Source: Azospirillum fermentarium
GTDB taxonomy: Bacteria > Pseudomonadota > Alphaproteobacteria > Azospirillales > Azospirillaceae
Reading direction: 5' to 3'
NCBI RefSeq assembly: GCF_025961205.1
Contig: NZ_JAOQNH010000001.1
Location: 2,504,001-2,568,000 of the forward strand
DNA length: 64,000 nt
In this document: in pieces, positions 52,708 through 62,237 of the stretch
How positions within the stretch are numbered: position 1 is the stretch's first letter
Layout: each line of letters opens with the position of its first letter
Program-made: the position numbers and the translations under genes
The notes under the pieces: model-generated
What the model saw: the letters and a program-made list of their open reading frames with translations, nothing else
Told to the model about the DNA's origin: nothing
Database searches by the model: none

Positions 52708-53922
52708 GTGGAATTGAGCGCGAAGACTGCGCAGGACATCTGCGACCATATGGCGCGGGAACTGGAGGTTACGGTTTCGTTCATGGGGCCGGGGGGTGCC
52801 ATCATCGCCTCGTCCGCCCGCGAACGGGTCGGCCAGACCCACGCCATCGCCGCGGAGATCATGGCCCGCCGTGCCGACGAGCGCCCGGTCAGCCGGGACG
52901 AGGCCGCCCGCTCCGGCGGGACCATGCGCGAAGGCTACAACGCCGCCATCGACGTGGACGGCGAGCGGGTCGCCAGCCTGGGCATCGCCGCCCCGGTGGA
53001 GCAGGCCCGCCGCTATGCCCGCGTGGCGCGTCAGTGGGCCCTCTCCATGCTGCGCGCCGAACGGGCGGAACAGCAGCGCAGCCAGATCCTCCGCGACCTG
53101 TCGTCCCAACTGGAGCGCGACGTGGGCGCCGTGGTGAACGAGGTGTCGGACACCGTGCGCCAGCTCGACAGCGGCATCAACGGGGTGAAGCGCGCCAACG
53201 GCGATTGCGTGCGCCAGGCGTCGGAAGCCGCCCGCGCCTCCCAGTCGGTGGATGAATCGGTGGGCACCGTGGCGTCGATGATCGGCCAGTTGGCCGCCAC
53301 CGCCGACCGCATCGCCGCCGACACCGCCAAGGCCCGCGACATCAGCGCGTCGGCCACCGCCGATTCCGAACGTGCGACCACGGTCATGACCTCCCTGCGC
53401 ACGGCGGCGGAGCAGATCGCCAGCGTGGTCAAGCTCATCAACGCCATCGCCAGCCAGACCAATCTGCTGGCGCTGAACGCCACCATCGAAGCGGCCCGCG
53501 CGGGCGAGGCGGGGCGCGGATTCGCCGTGGTGGCCAACGAGGTCAAGGCCCTGTCGCGCCAGACCGCCGACGCCACCAAGCAGATCGCCGATCAGGTGGC
53601 GAACCTGCAGCGGGAAACCGCGGCGGTGGACGGCGCCTTGTCCAGCATCCACGGCACCATCCGGTCGATCCAGACCATCAACGACACGGTGGCCGGGGCC
53701 ATCACCGAACAGACCCATCTGGCCGGCGACGTGTCCCAGCGCCTGGACCGCACCCGCCACGACGTGGCGGCGGCGGAACAGAGCATCCGCGCCGCCGAAC
53801 GCGCGGTGACCGAGGTCACGGCCACGCTGGACGGCCTGTCCGGCCCCATGCAGACCCTGAGCGGCCGCATGGGCGGTCTCAACGACCGCGTGCGCTCGGT
53901 CCTGGGCACGCTGCGGAAGTAA
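52708..53922 (+). CDS. soluble chemoreceptor with CdaR-type sugar-diacid recognition domain
   Basis: 404 residues, no membrane segment. The N-terminal 115 residues ([43 protein letters not shown] and onward, to [16 protein letters not shown]) match the diacid-recognition domain otherwise found in CdaR regulators of glucarate use. The rest is a chemoreceptor signalling domain with tip [37 protein letters not shown]. It should sense an internal metabolite and signal to CheA. GTG 52708 has AAGGAG 8 bases upstream. A strong terminator follows. Ligand inferred from domain family only. Confidence 0.85.
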   Translation: MELSAKTAQDICDHMARELEVTVSFMGPGGAIIASSARERVGQTHAIAAEIMARRADERPVSRDEAARSGGTMREGYNAAIDVDGERVASLGIAAPVEQARRYARVARQWALSMLRAERAEQQRSQILRDLSSQLERDVGAVVNEVSDTVRQLDSGINGVKRANGDCVRQASEAARASQSVDESVGTVASMIGQLAATADRIAADTAKARDISASATADSERATTVMTSLRTAAEQIASVVKLINAIASQTNLLALNATIEAARAGEAGRGFAVVANEVKALSRQTADATKQIADQVANLQRETAAVDGALSSIHGTIRSIQTINDTVAGAITEQTHLAGDVSQRLDRTRHDVAAAEQSIRAAERAVTEVTATLDGLSGPMQTLSGRMGGLNDRVRSVLGTLRK

Positions 53923-53937
53923 CACGGCCGTCGTCTC

Positions 53938-53964
53938 CCCTCTCCCGCCGGGGAGAGGGTTTTT
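53938..53964 (+). terminator. intrinsic terminator after the soluble chemoreceptor gene
   Basis: A perfect 9-bp stem CCCTCTCCC/GGGAGAGGG (53938-53946 and 53951-53959) with a 4-base loop is followed by TTTTT. It is a standard rho-independent terminator 16 bases past the stop, between convergent genes. Confidence 0.9.
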
Positions 53965-53969
53965 AGCCC

Positions 53970-54722
53970 CTACTCCACCCCACGGCGGGCCGCCGGGGCG
54001 GCGCCACCGGGGAGGGAGACGATCAGGCGGCGTTTGGGCTGTTGCACCACACGGCGCGGGGTGGCGGCGGCGAAGATCTGCTTGGAGGCTTCGATCATCG
54101 TCACCCCCGCGAACGCCTTGAACCAGCGCGACCCGATCTCCTCCCACGCCGGGGCGGACCGCAGCAGCATCCGCGATTTCAAGGGCGGGATGAACAGCGC
54201 GTGTTCGGTGCGTTCGGGCACGAACATGGCTTCCCGCATCACCTGCTTCAGTTGCGAGGGCGAATAGGGGAAGCCGTGGCCGAACGGCGTCCAGTCGGCG
54301 CGCGCCCACAGGCCGCGGCGGTTGGGCACCACCGCCAGCACCCGCCCGCCACCGGCCAGCACCCGCCAGATCTCCCGCATCAGCGGGCGGAGCTGCTCGG
54401 TGCCCTCCAGCCCGTGGACCAGCAGCACGCGGTCGATGGTCATGTCGCCGAAGGGCAAATCCCCCTCGTCCCCCAGCGCCACCAGCCCCGGCCCCTCGGG
54501 CGGCCAGAAGCCCACGCCCTGCGTCGCCGGCATCAGCGCGATCACGCGGTCCGCCTCCTCGCGGAAGGGCCGCAAATAGGGGGTGGCGAAGCCCAGACCC
54601 AGCACGATCTGCCCGCGCACGTCGGGCCAGATGAGGCGGATGCGGCGGCGGATCATCCGCCGGGCGGCCTGCCCCAGGCTGGTTTCGTAGAATTCGCGGA
54701 GATCGACAATATCCGTATGCAT
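53970..54722 (-). CDS. class I SAM-dependent methyltransferase-like protein
   Basis: 250 residues. The fold is of the UbiE/type 11 kind: VLGLGFATPYLRPF stands at the SAM loop near residue 40, then LPFGDMTIDRVLLVHGLEG and LREIW-type REIWRVLAGGGRVLAVVPNRRG. The first loop lacks the full GxGxG pattern, so SAM binding may be altered. The C-terminal 70 residues are basic. The substrate is unknown. It is divergent from gloB with only 44 bases between starts, an arrangement known from other alphaproteobacteria. Confidence 0.82.
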   Translation of the reverse strand: MHTDIVDLREFYETSLGQAARRMIRRRIRLIWPDVRGQIVLGLGFATPYLRPFREEADRVIALMPATQGVGFWPPEGPGLVALGDEGDLPFGDMTIDRVLLVHGLEGTEQLRPLMREIWRVLAGGGRVLAVVPNRRGLWARADWTPFGHGFPYSPSQLKQVMREAMFVPERTEHALFIPPLKSRMLLRSAPAWEEIGSRWFKAFAGVTMIEASKQIFAAATPRRVVQQPKRRLIVSLPGGAAPAARRGVE

Positions 54723-54766
54723 GGCGATAGTGGGCTCACACGGTTGTCAGAAAGGGACGGAAAGCC

Positions 54767-55531
54767 ATGGACATCCATCGGATACCAGCGTTCGACGACA
54801 ATTATATCTACCTTCTGCACGATGGGGAAACCGGCACCACCGCCGTGGTCGATCCCGGCGATGCCGCCCCGGTCCAGGCGGAGCTGGACCGCCGCGGCTG
54901 GCGCCTGACCCACATCCTGCTTACCCATCACCACAACGACCACATCGGCGGCGTCGCAGCGCTGAAGGCGGCGCATCACTGTACCGTGGCCGGCCCCCGC
55001 GCCGACCGGCACCGCATTCCTGATATGGATGCGCTGCTGTCGGATGGCGAGGTTTTTTCCGTGGGACCGCAACAGGCACAGGTGTTTTTCGTGCCCGGCC
55101 ACACGTCGGGCCACATCGCCTATTATTTCCCCGGCCTGGGGGCGCTGTTCTGCGGCGACACCCTGTTCGCGCTGGGCTGCGGGCGGCTGTTCGAAGGGAC
55201 GGCGGAACAGATGTGGGACTCGCTGTCGCGCCTGCGCGCCCTGCCCGCCGGCACGCGGGTTTATTGCGCCCACGAATACACACTCTCCAACGCCCGCTTC
55301 GCGGTGACGGTGGACCCGGACAATGCCGCGCTCGCCCGCCGCGCCGACGCCATCAAGGCCGCCCGCGGCCGTGGCGAGCCGACGGTGCCCTTCACGCTGG
55401 AGGAGGACCGGCAGACCAACCCGTTCCTGCGCGCCGACGATCCGGCGGTGCAGGCCGCGGTGGGGATGAGCGGCGCCGAACCGGCGGCGGTGTTCGCCGA
55501 AATCCGCCGCCGCAAGGACGTTTTCCGCTAA
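54767..55531 (+). CDS. gloB: hydroxyacylglutathione hydrolase (glyoxalase II)
   Basis: 254 residues, metallo-beta-lactamase fold. The di-metal motif THHHNDHIGG is at about residue 52, with further ligands in VPGHTSGHIAYY, FCGDTLFALGCGRLFEG and YCAHEYTLSN. The C-terminal domain binds glutathione. It hydrolyses S-lactoylglutathione to lactate and glutathione, finishing methylglyoxal detoxification. A GGAAAG is placed correctly before the ATG. A glutathione transferase gene follows 55 bases downstream. Confidence 0.95.
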   Translation: MDIHRIPAFDDNYIYLLHDGETGTTAVVDPGDAAPVQAELDRRGWRLTHILLTHHHNDHIGGVAALKAAHHCTVAGPRADRHRIPDMDALLSDGEVFSVGPQQAQVFFVPGHTSGHIAYYFPGLGALFCGDTLFALGCGRLFEGTAEQMWDSLSRLRALPAGTRVYCAHEYTLSNARFAVTVDPDNAALARRADAIKAARGRGEPTVPFTLEEDRQTNPFLRADDPAVQAAVGMSGAEPAAVFAEIRRRKDVFR

Positions 55532-55586
55532 GCTTGCCGCCGACGCTGCCCGCCTAAGGGACCGACAAGGGACGAGAGAAGACCCG

Positions 55587-56192
55587 ATGATTACCCTACG
55601 CCACAGCCCCACCTCGCCCTATGTGCGCAAGGTGATGATGACGCTGATCGAATGCGGCCTGGAGGATGCGGTGACGCTGATCCGCACCGACGCGTGGTCG
55701 CCGGACACCGACCTGCCCAAGGACAACCCGCTGGGCAAGGTGCCGGCGCTGTCGCTGGGCGACGGCACGGTGCTCTACGACAGCCCGGTGATCTGCGAGT
55801 ATCTCGACACCCTGCACGACGGCCACCGGCTGTTCCCCGCCCCCGGCCCCGCCCGCTGGACGGCCTTGCGTCAGCAGGCCCTGGCCGACGGGCTGAACGA
55901 TGCCGCGGTGCTGCGGCGGCTGGAACTGAACCGCCCCGACGGCGAACGGTCGCAGACCTGGGCCGACCGTCAGGCCCGCGCCATGGCCCGCGCCTGCGAT
56001 GCGCTGGAGAGTGAGGCGGACAGCCTGTCCCCCACCCCCACCATCGGCACGGTGTCGATCCTGTGCGCGCTGGGCTATCTGGATTTCCGCTTCGCCGCGG
56101 ACGCCTGGCGCCAGGGGCGCCCGGCCTTGGCCGCGTGGTTCGACAAGGCCGCCGACCGCGACAGCTACCGCCGCACGGCCCCGCCGGCGTAA
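55587..56192 (+). CDS. glutathione S-transferase family protein
   Basis: 201 residues. The N-terminal thioredoxin-like domain (about 1-78) starts RHSPTSPYVRKVMMTL, and has GKVPAL with the cis-Pro and YDSPVICEYLD for glutathione contact. The C-terminal helical domain (about 85-195) follows. The Ser at SPTSPYVRK is the likely catalytic residue. The substrate is unknown. It probably shares a transcript with gloB. Confidence 0.92.
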   Translation: MITLRHSPTSPYVRKVMMTLIECGLEDAVTLIRTDAWSPDTDLPKDNPLGKVPALSLGDGTVLYDSPVICEYLDTLHDGHRLFPAPGPARWTALRQQALADGLNDAAVLRRLELNRPDGERSQTWADRQARAMARACDALESEADSLSPTPTIGTVSILCALGYLDFRFAADAWRQGRPALAAWFDKAADRDSYRRTAPPA

Positions 56193-56214
56193 ATGCCCCC
56201 TGCCCGGTAAGCAG

Positions 56215-56245
56215 GTGGCGAAGGGACGGAACGCCCCTTTGCCAC
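56215..56245. terminator. hairpin between convergent GST and BMP genes
   Basis: An 11-bp inverted repeat (GTGGCGAAGGG at 56215-56225 and CCCTTTGCCAC at 56235-56245, with one G-T pair) and a 9-base loop. It lies in the 80-base gap between convergent stops. No long T-run follows, so termination efficiency is uncertain. Confidence 0.5.
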
Positions 56246-56272
56246 CACTCCGGCGCTTATACTTCCCGGCGC

Positions 56273-57364
56273 TTACTTGGGCAGCTTGCCGACCACGCCT
56301 TCCACGAACCAGTCCATCTTCAGGATCTGCTCGTCGGTGGCCTTCTGGCCGGCGGGGATCACGACCTTGCCCGACTGGTCCTTGATGGGGCCGGTGAAGG
56401 AATGGCGGCTGCCGTCCATGATGCCGTCGCGGACCGTGTTGGCCAGCGCCACCACGTCCGCCGGAATCGCCGGGTTGTAGGGGGCCAGGTACAGCATCTT
56501 GTCCTTCAGCCCGCCCCAGGTGTCCTCGGCCTTCCAGGTGCCGTCGAGAACGGCCTGGACGCGCTGGATGTAATAGCCGCTCCAGTCATCGACGATGCCG
56601 GTCAGGTGCGACTTCGGCCCGAAGCGGGACATGTCCGACGACTGGCCCACGGACCACAGGCCGCGTTCCTCGGCGGCCTGCACCGGGGCGGGGCTGTCGG
56701 TGTGCTGCACGATCACGTCCGCACCCTGGTCGATCAGGGCCTTGGCCGCTTCGGCTTCCTTCGGCGGGTCGTACCAGGAATTGACCCACACCACGCGCAC
56801 TTCCGCCTTGGGGTTCTGCTCACGCAGGGCGATGGTGAAGGCGTTGATGCCACCCACCACCTCGGGGATGGGGAAGGAGCCGATGTAGCCGACGATGTTC
56901 GACTTGGTCATCTTGCCGACGATGGTCCCGACCACCGTGCGCCCCTCGTAGAAGCGGGCGGAGTAGGTCGCCACGTTCTTGGCGCGCTTGTAGCCGGTGG
57001 CGTGCTCGAATTTCACGTCGGGGTAGCGCTGGGCCACCTTCAGCGTCGGGTTCATGAAACCGAACGAGGTGGTGAAGATGAGCTTGTGGCCGGAGGCGGC
57101 CAACTGCTCGATCACGCGCTCGGCGTCCGCACCCTCGGGCACGTTCTCGACGAAGGTGGTGGTCACCTTGTCGCCCAGCGTCTTTTCCACGGCCAGACGG
57201 CCCTGATCGTGCTGGAAGCTGTAGCCGTGATCGCTGATCGGGCCGACGTACACGAAGCCGACCTTCATCTTGTCCTGGGCCACGGCGGCCCCGGCGCCCA
57301 GGCTGCACAGCGCCGCGACCGCGGCGGCCCCCATCAGGGCCTTGCCCATCGTCCGTCTGTTCAC
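56273..57364 (-). CDS. BMP-family ABC transporter substrate-binding protein
   Basis: 363 residues. A signal peptide (residues 1-29, with RR near the start, cleavage near AVAQD) is followed by a BMP (PnrA/Med-like) binding fold with KVGFVYVGPISDHGYSFQHDQGR, TTSFGFMNPTLKVAQRYPDVKFEHATGYK and YIGSFPIPEVVGGINAF. The family binds purine nucleosides or related bases in the periplasm. The start is GTG 57364 with GGGGAG 8 bases upstream. It is the last gene of the ATPase-permease-permease-BMP operon. Confidence 0.93.
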   Translation of the reverse strand: MNRRTMGKALMGAAAVAALCSLGAGAAVAQDKMKVGFVYVGPISDHGYSFQHDQGRLAVEKTLGDKVTTTFVENVPEGADAERVIEQLAASGHKLIFTTSFGFMNPTLKVAQRYPDVKFEHATGYKRAKNVATYSARFYEGRTVVGTIVGKMTKSNIVGYIGSFPIPEVVGGINAFTIALREQNPKAEVRVVWVNSWYDPPKEAEAAKALIDQGADVIVQHTDSPAPVQAAEERGLWSVGQSSDMSRFGPKSHLTGIVDDWSGYYIQRVQAVLDGTWKAEDTWGGLKDKMLYLAPYNPAIPADVVALANTVRDGIMDGSRHSFTGPIKDQSGKVVIPAGQKATDEQILKMDWFVEGVVGKLPK

Positions 57365-57395
57365 TTGAGTGACTCCCCGTTTTGTTATGAGACGA

Positions 57396-58319
57396 TCAAT
57401 CGGGATAAAAGATCTTGCCCAGGCTGGCCGGCGCGTTCAGCCGGATGCGCGTGACGTCCCGCGAGATCAGCACCAGAACCAGAACCGTAGCCAGATAGGG
57501 CAGCATGGACAAGAGCTGCGAGGGAACGGCGAACCCCACCCCCTGCGCGTGAAGCTGAAGGATGGTGACGCCGCCGAACAGCCACGCCCCGGCCAGCACC
57601 CGCCCCGGCTTCCACGTGGCGAAGACCACCAGCGCCAGCGCGATCCAGCCGCGCCCCGCGGTCATGCCCTCGGCCCACATGGGGGTGTAGTCCAGCGACA
57701 GATAGGCCCCGCCCAGCCCGCTCATGGCGCCGCCGAACAGCACGGCCAGGAAGCGGATGCGGATGACCTTGTACCCCAGCGCGTGGGCTGCCGTGTGGTT
57801 CTCCCCCACCGCGCGCAGCACCAGCCCGGCGCGGGTGCGGAACAGGAACCAGTGCACCGCCGGCACCGCCGCCAGCGCCAGATACACCGGCAGGCTCTGC
57901 CCGAACAGCGGCTGGCCGATGATGGGCAGGTCGGTCAGGACCGGGATGTGCAGTTCCGGCACGTCGGCGATGGGGTGGCCGACATAACCCTGCCCCACCA
58001 GCGACGACAGCCCGACGCCGAACAGGGTCAGCGCCAGTCCGGTCGCCACCTGATTGGTGAACAGCCCCAGCGTCAGCACCCCGAACAGGGCCGCCAGCAG
58101 CAGCCCGGCCAGCGCCCCGGCCACGAAGCCCACGGCGGAACTGCCGGTCAGCACGGCGGCGGCGAAGCCGACCACGGCCCCGCCCAGCATCATGCCCTCC
58201 ACGCCCAGGTTGAGAACGCCCGATTTCTCCACCACCAGCTCGCCCAAGGCGGCGAACAGCAGCGGCGTGGCCGCCGTCATCATGGCGGCAATGACGGGGC
58301 CGGCGACCTCGATGCTCAT
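57396..58319 (-). CDS. ABC transporter permease (BMP/nucleoside type), second subunit
   Basis: 307 residues with eight or nine hydrophobic segments. It has the conserved [23 protein letters not shown] near residue 27, typical of permeases paired with BMP binding proteins, and the EAA-like loop [21 protein letters not shown]. With the other permease it forms the channel of the importer. The start overlaps the stop of the first permease gene (ATGA). The frame stays open far upstream, but only this start yields a membrane protein. Confidence 0.93.
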   Translation of the reverse strand: MSIEVAGPVIAAMMTAATPLLFAALGELVVEKSGVLNLGVEGMMLGGAVVGFAAAVLTGSSAVGFVAGALAGLLLAALFGVLTLGLFTNQVATGLALTLFGVGLSSLVGQGYVGHPIADVPELHIPVLTDLPIIGQPLFGQSLPVYLALAAVPAVHWFLFRTRAGLVLRAVGENHTAAHALGYKVIRIRFLAVLFGGAMSGLGGAYLSLDYTPMWAEGMTAGRGWIALALVVFATWKPGRVLAGAWLFGGVTILQLHAQGVGFAVPSQLLSMLPYLATVLVLVLISRDVTRIRLNAPASLGKIFYPD

Positions 58320-59407
58320 GCGGTGGCTCCCTGGGAAACGGTCTTGCGGGCGCCCACACGCACGCGGTAGCGGATCAGCACGTCTGATCCCAGCAGGAAG
58401 AACAGCAGCATCCCCTGGAACACCCCGGTGATCGCCTTGGGCAGGCCCAGGCCGATCTGGGCGGCCTCCCCCCCGATGAAGGACAGCGCCATCAGCAGGG
58501 CGGCCAGCACGATGCCCACCGGGTGCAGACGCCCGAGAAAGGCGACGATGATGGCGGTGAAGCCGTAGCCGGGCGACACGCTGGGCACGATCTGGCCGAT
58601 CGGCCCCGCCACCTCCCCCAGCCCGGCCAGACCGGACAGGCCGCCCGACAGCAGCAGCGTCAGCCAGATGATCTTCTTTTCCTTGAACCCGGCGTAACCG
58701 GCCGCCGCCGGGGTCAGGCCGATGACGCGGATCTGAAAGCCCACGAAGGTGCGGGCGACCAGCACCCAGCACCCGGCCACCGCCGCCAGCGCGAACAGCG
58801 CCCCCAGATGGATGCGGGTGCCCGACACCAGCACCGGCAGGGTTGCCGCCTCTTCGAACAGGCGGGATTCGGGAAAGGCGAAGCCGTCGGGGTCGCGGTA
58901 CGGCCCATGCACCAGATAGCTGAGCAGCAGCAGCGCCACATAGGTCAGCATCAGGCTGGTCAAAATCTCGCTGGCGTTGAAGCGGGTGCGCAGGAACGCC
59001 GGGATCGCCGCCCACGCCATGCCGCCGGCGATGCCGCCCGCCACCATCAGCGGCAGCAGCCACCACCCGCCCTCGCCGTAGAACGCCAGCGCCAGCCCGC
59101 CGCCGGTGACGGCGCCCAGCGTCAATTGCCCCTCCGCCCCGATGTTCCACACGTTGGCGCGGAAACCCACGGCCAGACCGACGGCGCACAGGGTCAGCGG
59201 CGTCGCCTTCACCACCAGCTCGCCGATGCCGCGCGCGCTGGTCAGCGGCGCCACGAAGAAGGCGTGGAGGGCTGCCACCGGGTTGAAGCCCATGGCCCAG
59301 AACAGCAGGAAGCCGCTGACCAGCGTCAGCGCCACCGCCAGCAGCGGCGCCCCATACACCCACAGCGGCGATGCCTGCCCCCGCGGTTCAAGACGGATGA
59401 AACTCAT
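58316..59407 (-). CDS. ABC transporter permease (BMP/nucleoside type), first subunit
   Basis: 363 residues with about ten hydrophobic segments. Typical segments are TPLTLCAVGLAVGFRANVWNIGAEGQLTLGAV, RTRFNASEILTSLMLTYVALL and the cytoplasmic loop GFQIRVIGLTPAAAGYAGFKEKK. It forms the channel with the overlapping second permease. It begins 34 bases after the ATPase gene. Confidence 0.93.
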   Translation of the reverse strand: MSFIRLEPRGQASPLWVYGAPLLAVALTLVSGFLLFWAMGFNPVAALHAFFVAPLTSARGIGELVVKATPLTLCAVGLAVGFRANVWNIGAEGQLTLGAVTGGGLALAFYGEGGWWLLPLMVAGGIAGGMAWAAIPAFLRTRFNASEILTSLMLTYVALLLLSYLVHGPYRDPDGFAFPESRLFEEAATLPVLVSGTRIHLGALFALAAVAGCWVLVARTFVGFQIRVIGLTPAAAGYAGFKEKKIIWLTLLLSGGLSGLAGLGEVAGPIGQIVPSVSPGYGFTAIIVAFLGRLHPVGIVLAALLMALSFIGGEAAQIGLGLPKAITGVFQGMLLFFLLGSDVLIRYRVRVGARKTVSQGATA

Positions 59408-59440
59408 GAGGTGACTCGGGATGAGGTGGGTGTGACGGTC

Positions 59441-60982
59441 TCAGGCGGCGCCATGGGGCAGGTCTTCCTCGCCGGGGGCCGCACCGAACAGGCCGCCCAT
59501 CAGCAGCCCGATCTCCTCCACCGTCGTGTGGTGGGTGGGACGGCTTTCCGACAGGTGCCCGTGGAACAGCACGGCGATGCGGTCGCTCAGCACGAACAGT
59601 TCGTCGAGATCCTGGCTGATGACCAGCACCGCCGCACCGCCGCGGGCCAGGTCGATCAGCGCCTGATGGATGGCCGCCGCCGCCCCGGCGTCCACGCCCC
59701 AGGTCGGCTGCCCCACCACCAGCAGGGTGGGCTTTTGCAGGATTTCCCGCCCGATGATGAATTTCTGCAGATTGCCGCCGGACAGCGAGCGCGCTTCCGC
59801 CTTGTGCCCGTGGGTGACCACGTTGAAACCGCTGATGATGCGTTCGGCGAACCCGCGGGCGCGCCCGAAATGCACCAGCCCGCGGCGCACCAGCGGCTCG
59901 GCCACATAGCCGGACAGGATGGCGTTTTCCGACAGACTCAATTCCGGCACCGCCCCGCGGCCCAGCCGCTCCTCGGGCACGAAGGCCAGGCCCAGAGCGC
60001 GGCGCTGGCGGGGGTCGAGATGGCCGGCCGCCTGCCCCTTGATGCGCACGGATCCTTCGTCGGCGATGATGATTTCCCCCGACAGCGCCGACAGCAATTC
60101 CGCCTGCCCGTTGCCGGCCACCCCGGCAATACCGAGGATCTCGCCCGCCCGCACCTCCAGCGACACATCCTTGAGGTTGGTGGCGAAGGGATCGTCGGAG
60201 GTGGTGGACAGGTGCCGCACCTCCAGCGCCGCCGCCCCCGTCACCGCCGCGGCGCGCACGGGGGCGGTCAGGGTGGTGCCGATCATCATCTCGGCCATGC
60301 TGCGCGCCGATTCCCGGCGCGGATCGCAGGCCCCGACCACCCGCCCGCCGCGCAGCACGGTGGCCCGGCTGCACAGCGCCCGGATCTCCTCCAGCTTGTG
60401 GGAGATGTAGAGGATGGTGCATCCCTCCTCCGCCAGCCGGCGCAACGTGCCGAACAGCCGGTCCACCTCCTGCGGGGTCAGGACGCTGGTGGGTTCGTCC
60501 ATGATCAGCAGGCGGGGATCCTGCAACAGGCAGCGCACGATCTCCACCCGCTGCCGCTCGCCCACCGACAGGGTGTGGATGTGGCGGGCGGGGTCCAGCG
60601 TCAGGCCGTACCGCTCCGACACCGTGCGGATCTTGCTCTCCAACTCACGCATGGGCGGGGGCTGTTCCAGGCCCAGCGCCACGTTCTCCGCCACCGTCAG
60701 CGTGTCGAACAGGGAAAAGTGCTGAAAGACCATGCCGATGCCCAAACGGCGGGCGGCGTGGGGATCCTTGATCACCACCGGCTGGCCTTCCCACAGGATG
60801 GTGCCGCTGTCGGCCTGCTGCACGCCATAGATGATCTTGACCAGCGTGCTCTTGCCGGCCCCGTTTTCCCCCAGCAGCGCGTGGATTTCTCCCGGCATCA
60901 GGGTCAGGCTGACCTGATCGTTGGCAAGGCAGCCGGGAAAGCGCTTGGATATGGACGAAAGCTCGAGGCGCGGGACGGTCAC
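59441..60982 (-). CDS. ABC transporter ATP-binding protein with two ATPase domains
   Basis: 513 residues: two ATPase domains in tandem. The first has Walker A GENGAGKST near residue 40, the signature LSVGERQRVEI and Walker B LLIMDEPTSVLTP. The second has a degenerate Walker A (GVAGNGQAEL), the signature LSGGNLQKFI and LLVVGQPTWGVD. This asymmetry is normal for sugar- and nucleoside-type importers (RbsA/BMP group). I choose GTG 60982 because the conserved sequence begins just after it; ATG 61042 is possible. Confidence 0.93.
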   Translation of the reverse strand: MTVPRLELSSISKRFPGCLANDQVSLTLMPGEIHALLGENGAGKSTLVKIIYGVQQADSGTILWEGQPVVIKDPHAARRLGIGMVFQHFSLFDTLTVAENVALGLEQPPPMRELESKIRTVSERYGLTLDPARHIHTLSVGERQRVEIVRCLLQDPRLLIMDEPTSVLTPQEVDRLFGTLRRLAEEGCTILYISHKLEEIRALCSRATVLRGGRVVGACDPRRESARSMAEMMIGTTLTAPVRAAAVTGAAALEVRHLSTTSDDPFATNLKDVSLEVRAGEILGIAGVAGNGQAELLSALSGEIIIADEGSVRIKGQAAGHLDPRQRRALGLAFVPEERLGRGAVPELSLSENAILSGYVAEPLVRRGLVHFGRARGFAERIISGFNVVTHGHKAEARSLSGGNLQKFIIGREILQKPTLLVVGQPTWGVDAGAAAAIHQALIDLARGGAAVLVISQDLDELFVLSDRIAVLFHGHLSESRPTHHTTVEEIGLLMGGLFGAAPGEEDLPHGAA

Positions 60983-61213
60983 GGGCGGCGGGTTCCAGTG
61001 TGCGGGGATCGGGGCGGGACGGCTATGCCAACGCCGTGCCAAACATCCCTACAGTTAGGCGGAAACCCCCGGCATCCGTCAACTCTTTGACGTGTACGGG
61101 AGTTCACGGAGGCGATGCCCCTTGCCCCGGCGGCCCGCTTGCCCCACGTTGAAGCCGGAACGCCCACAGGACGGGCAGTGTCCCGCGGGTGGCGCAGAAA
61201 GAGGCAAAGGACG

Positions 61214-62146
61214 ATGACGGAACAGGATGCGGTCTTTGCGGTGCTGGACAACCGCGGGGTGGTGGCCCTGGGTGGGGAGGAGCGGTCGGCCTTCCTCCAG
61301 GGGCTGGTGACCAACGATCTGCGCAAGCTGGCGGCGAATCGGGCGCTGTATTCCCTGCTGCTGACGGCGCAGGGAAAGTTTCTGCACGACTTCATCCTGA
61401 CCGACGCCGGCGACGCCATCCTGGCCGAGACCGAGGGGGACCGCACCGACGAGATGATCCGGCGGCTGAAGCCCTACAAGCTGCGCTCCAAGGTCACCTT
61501 TGCCAACGCCACGGCCACTTACCGCGTGCTCGCCCTGTTCGGGACCGCCGCGCTGGCAAAGCTGGGCCTGACGGCGGAGCCGGGGGATGCGAAGCCCTTT
61601 GCCGGGGGCGTGGCGTTCACCGATCCCCGCCTGCCCGGCCTGGGTGCCCGCGCCGTGGTGCCCGTGGACGGCGGGTGGGAAGCGGCGGTGGCGCAGGCCG
61701 GGTTCGCGCCGGTGGAACCCGGGGCCTATGACGCCCACCGGCTCGCGCTGGGGGTGCCCGACGGCAGCCGCGACATGCCGGTGGAGCGCACCATCCCGCT
61801 GGAAGCCAACATGGATGCGCTGAACGCCATCGCGTGGGACAAGGGCTGCTACATGGGTCAGGAACTGACCGCCCGCACCCGTTACCGCGCGCTGATCAAG
61901 AAGCGGCTGTTCCCGGTGACGGTGGATGGCCCGCTGCCCGGCAGCGGCACGCCGCTGACGCTGGACGGGGTGGACGCGGGCGAGATGCGCGGCGGGGCCG
62001 GAACCCAGGCCATCGCCTTGATACGGCTTGAACTTCTGGCGCAGGCGGAGGACGGGGGGCGGGCGTTCGCCGCCGGGGACAGTGTGGTCCGGCCCCACCG
62101 TCCCCAATGGCTGACCGCCCCCTCCCCCGAACAAGGTACGCCCTAA
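61214..62146 (+). CDS. ygfZ: YgfZ/GcvT-family folate-binding protein
   Basis: 310 residues. The family signature KGCYMGQELTARTRYR is near residue 213, with LDNRGVVALGGEERSAFLQGLVTNDLRKL at the N-terminus and TAQGKFLHDFIL. YgfZ helps maintain certain Fe-S enzymes and binds tetrahydrofolate; the Cys of the signature is essential in E. coli. The start is ATG 61214 with AAAGGA close upstream. It is divergent from the ABC operon across 231 bases in which I see no gene. Confidence 0.93.
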   Translation: MTEQDAVFAVLDNRGVVALGGEERSAFLQGLVTNDLRKLAANRALYSLLLTAQGKFLHDFILTDAGDAILAETEGDRTDEMIRRLKPYKLRSKVTFANATATYRVLALFGTAALAKLGLTAEPGDAKPFAGGVAFTDPRLPGLGARAVVPVDGGWEAAVAQAGFAPVEPGAYDAHRLALGVPDGSRDMPVERTIPLEANMDALNAIAWDKGCYMGQELTARTRYRALIKKRLFPVTVDGPLPGSGTPLTLDGVDAGEMRGGAGTQAIALIRLELLAQAEDGGRAFAAGDSVVRPHRPQWLTAPSPEQGTP

Positions 62147-62237
62147 GCGCACCCGGTGCCGCGGGAATGCGGAGCCGCCAGCGTTGTTTGTACCGGTGTC
62201 TTCACAACGCCAACAGACAACGCTGAAAGGAAAGACG

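Noticed and set aside
58523..61090. Plus-strand open frame of 855 codons across the ABC transporter genes
   Set aside because: The minus strand encodes intact permease and ATPase; the plus frame has only low-complexity sequence.
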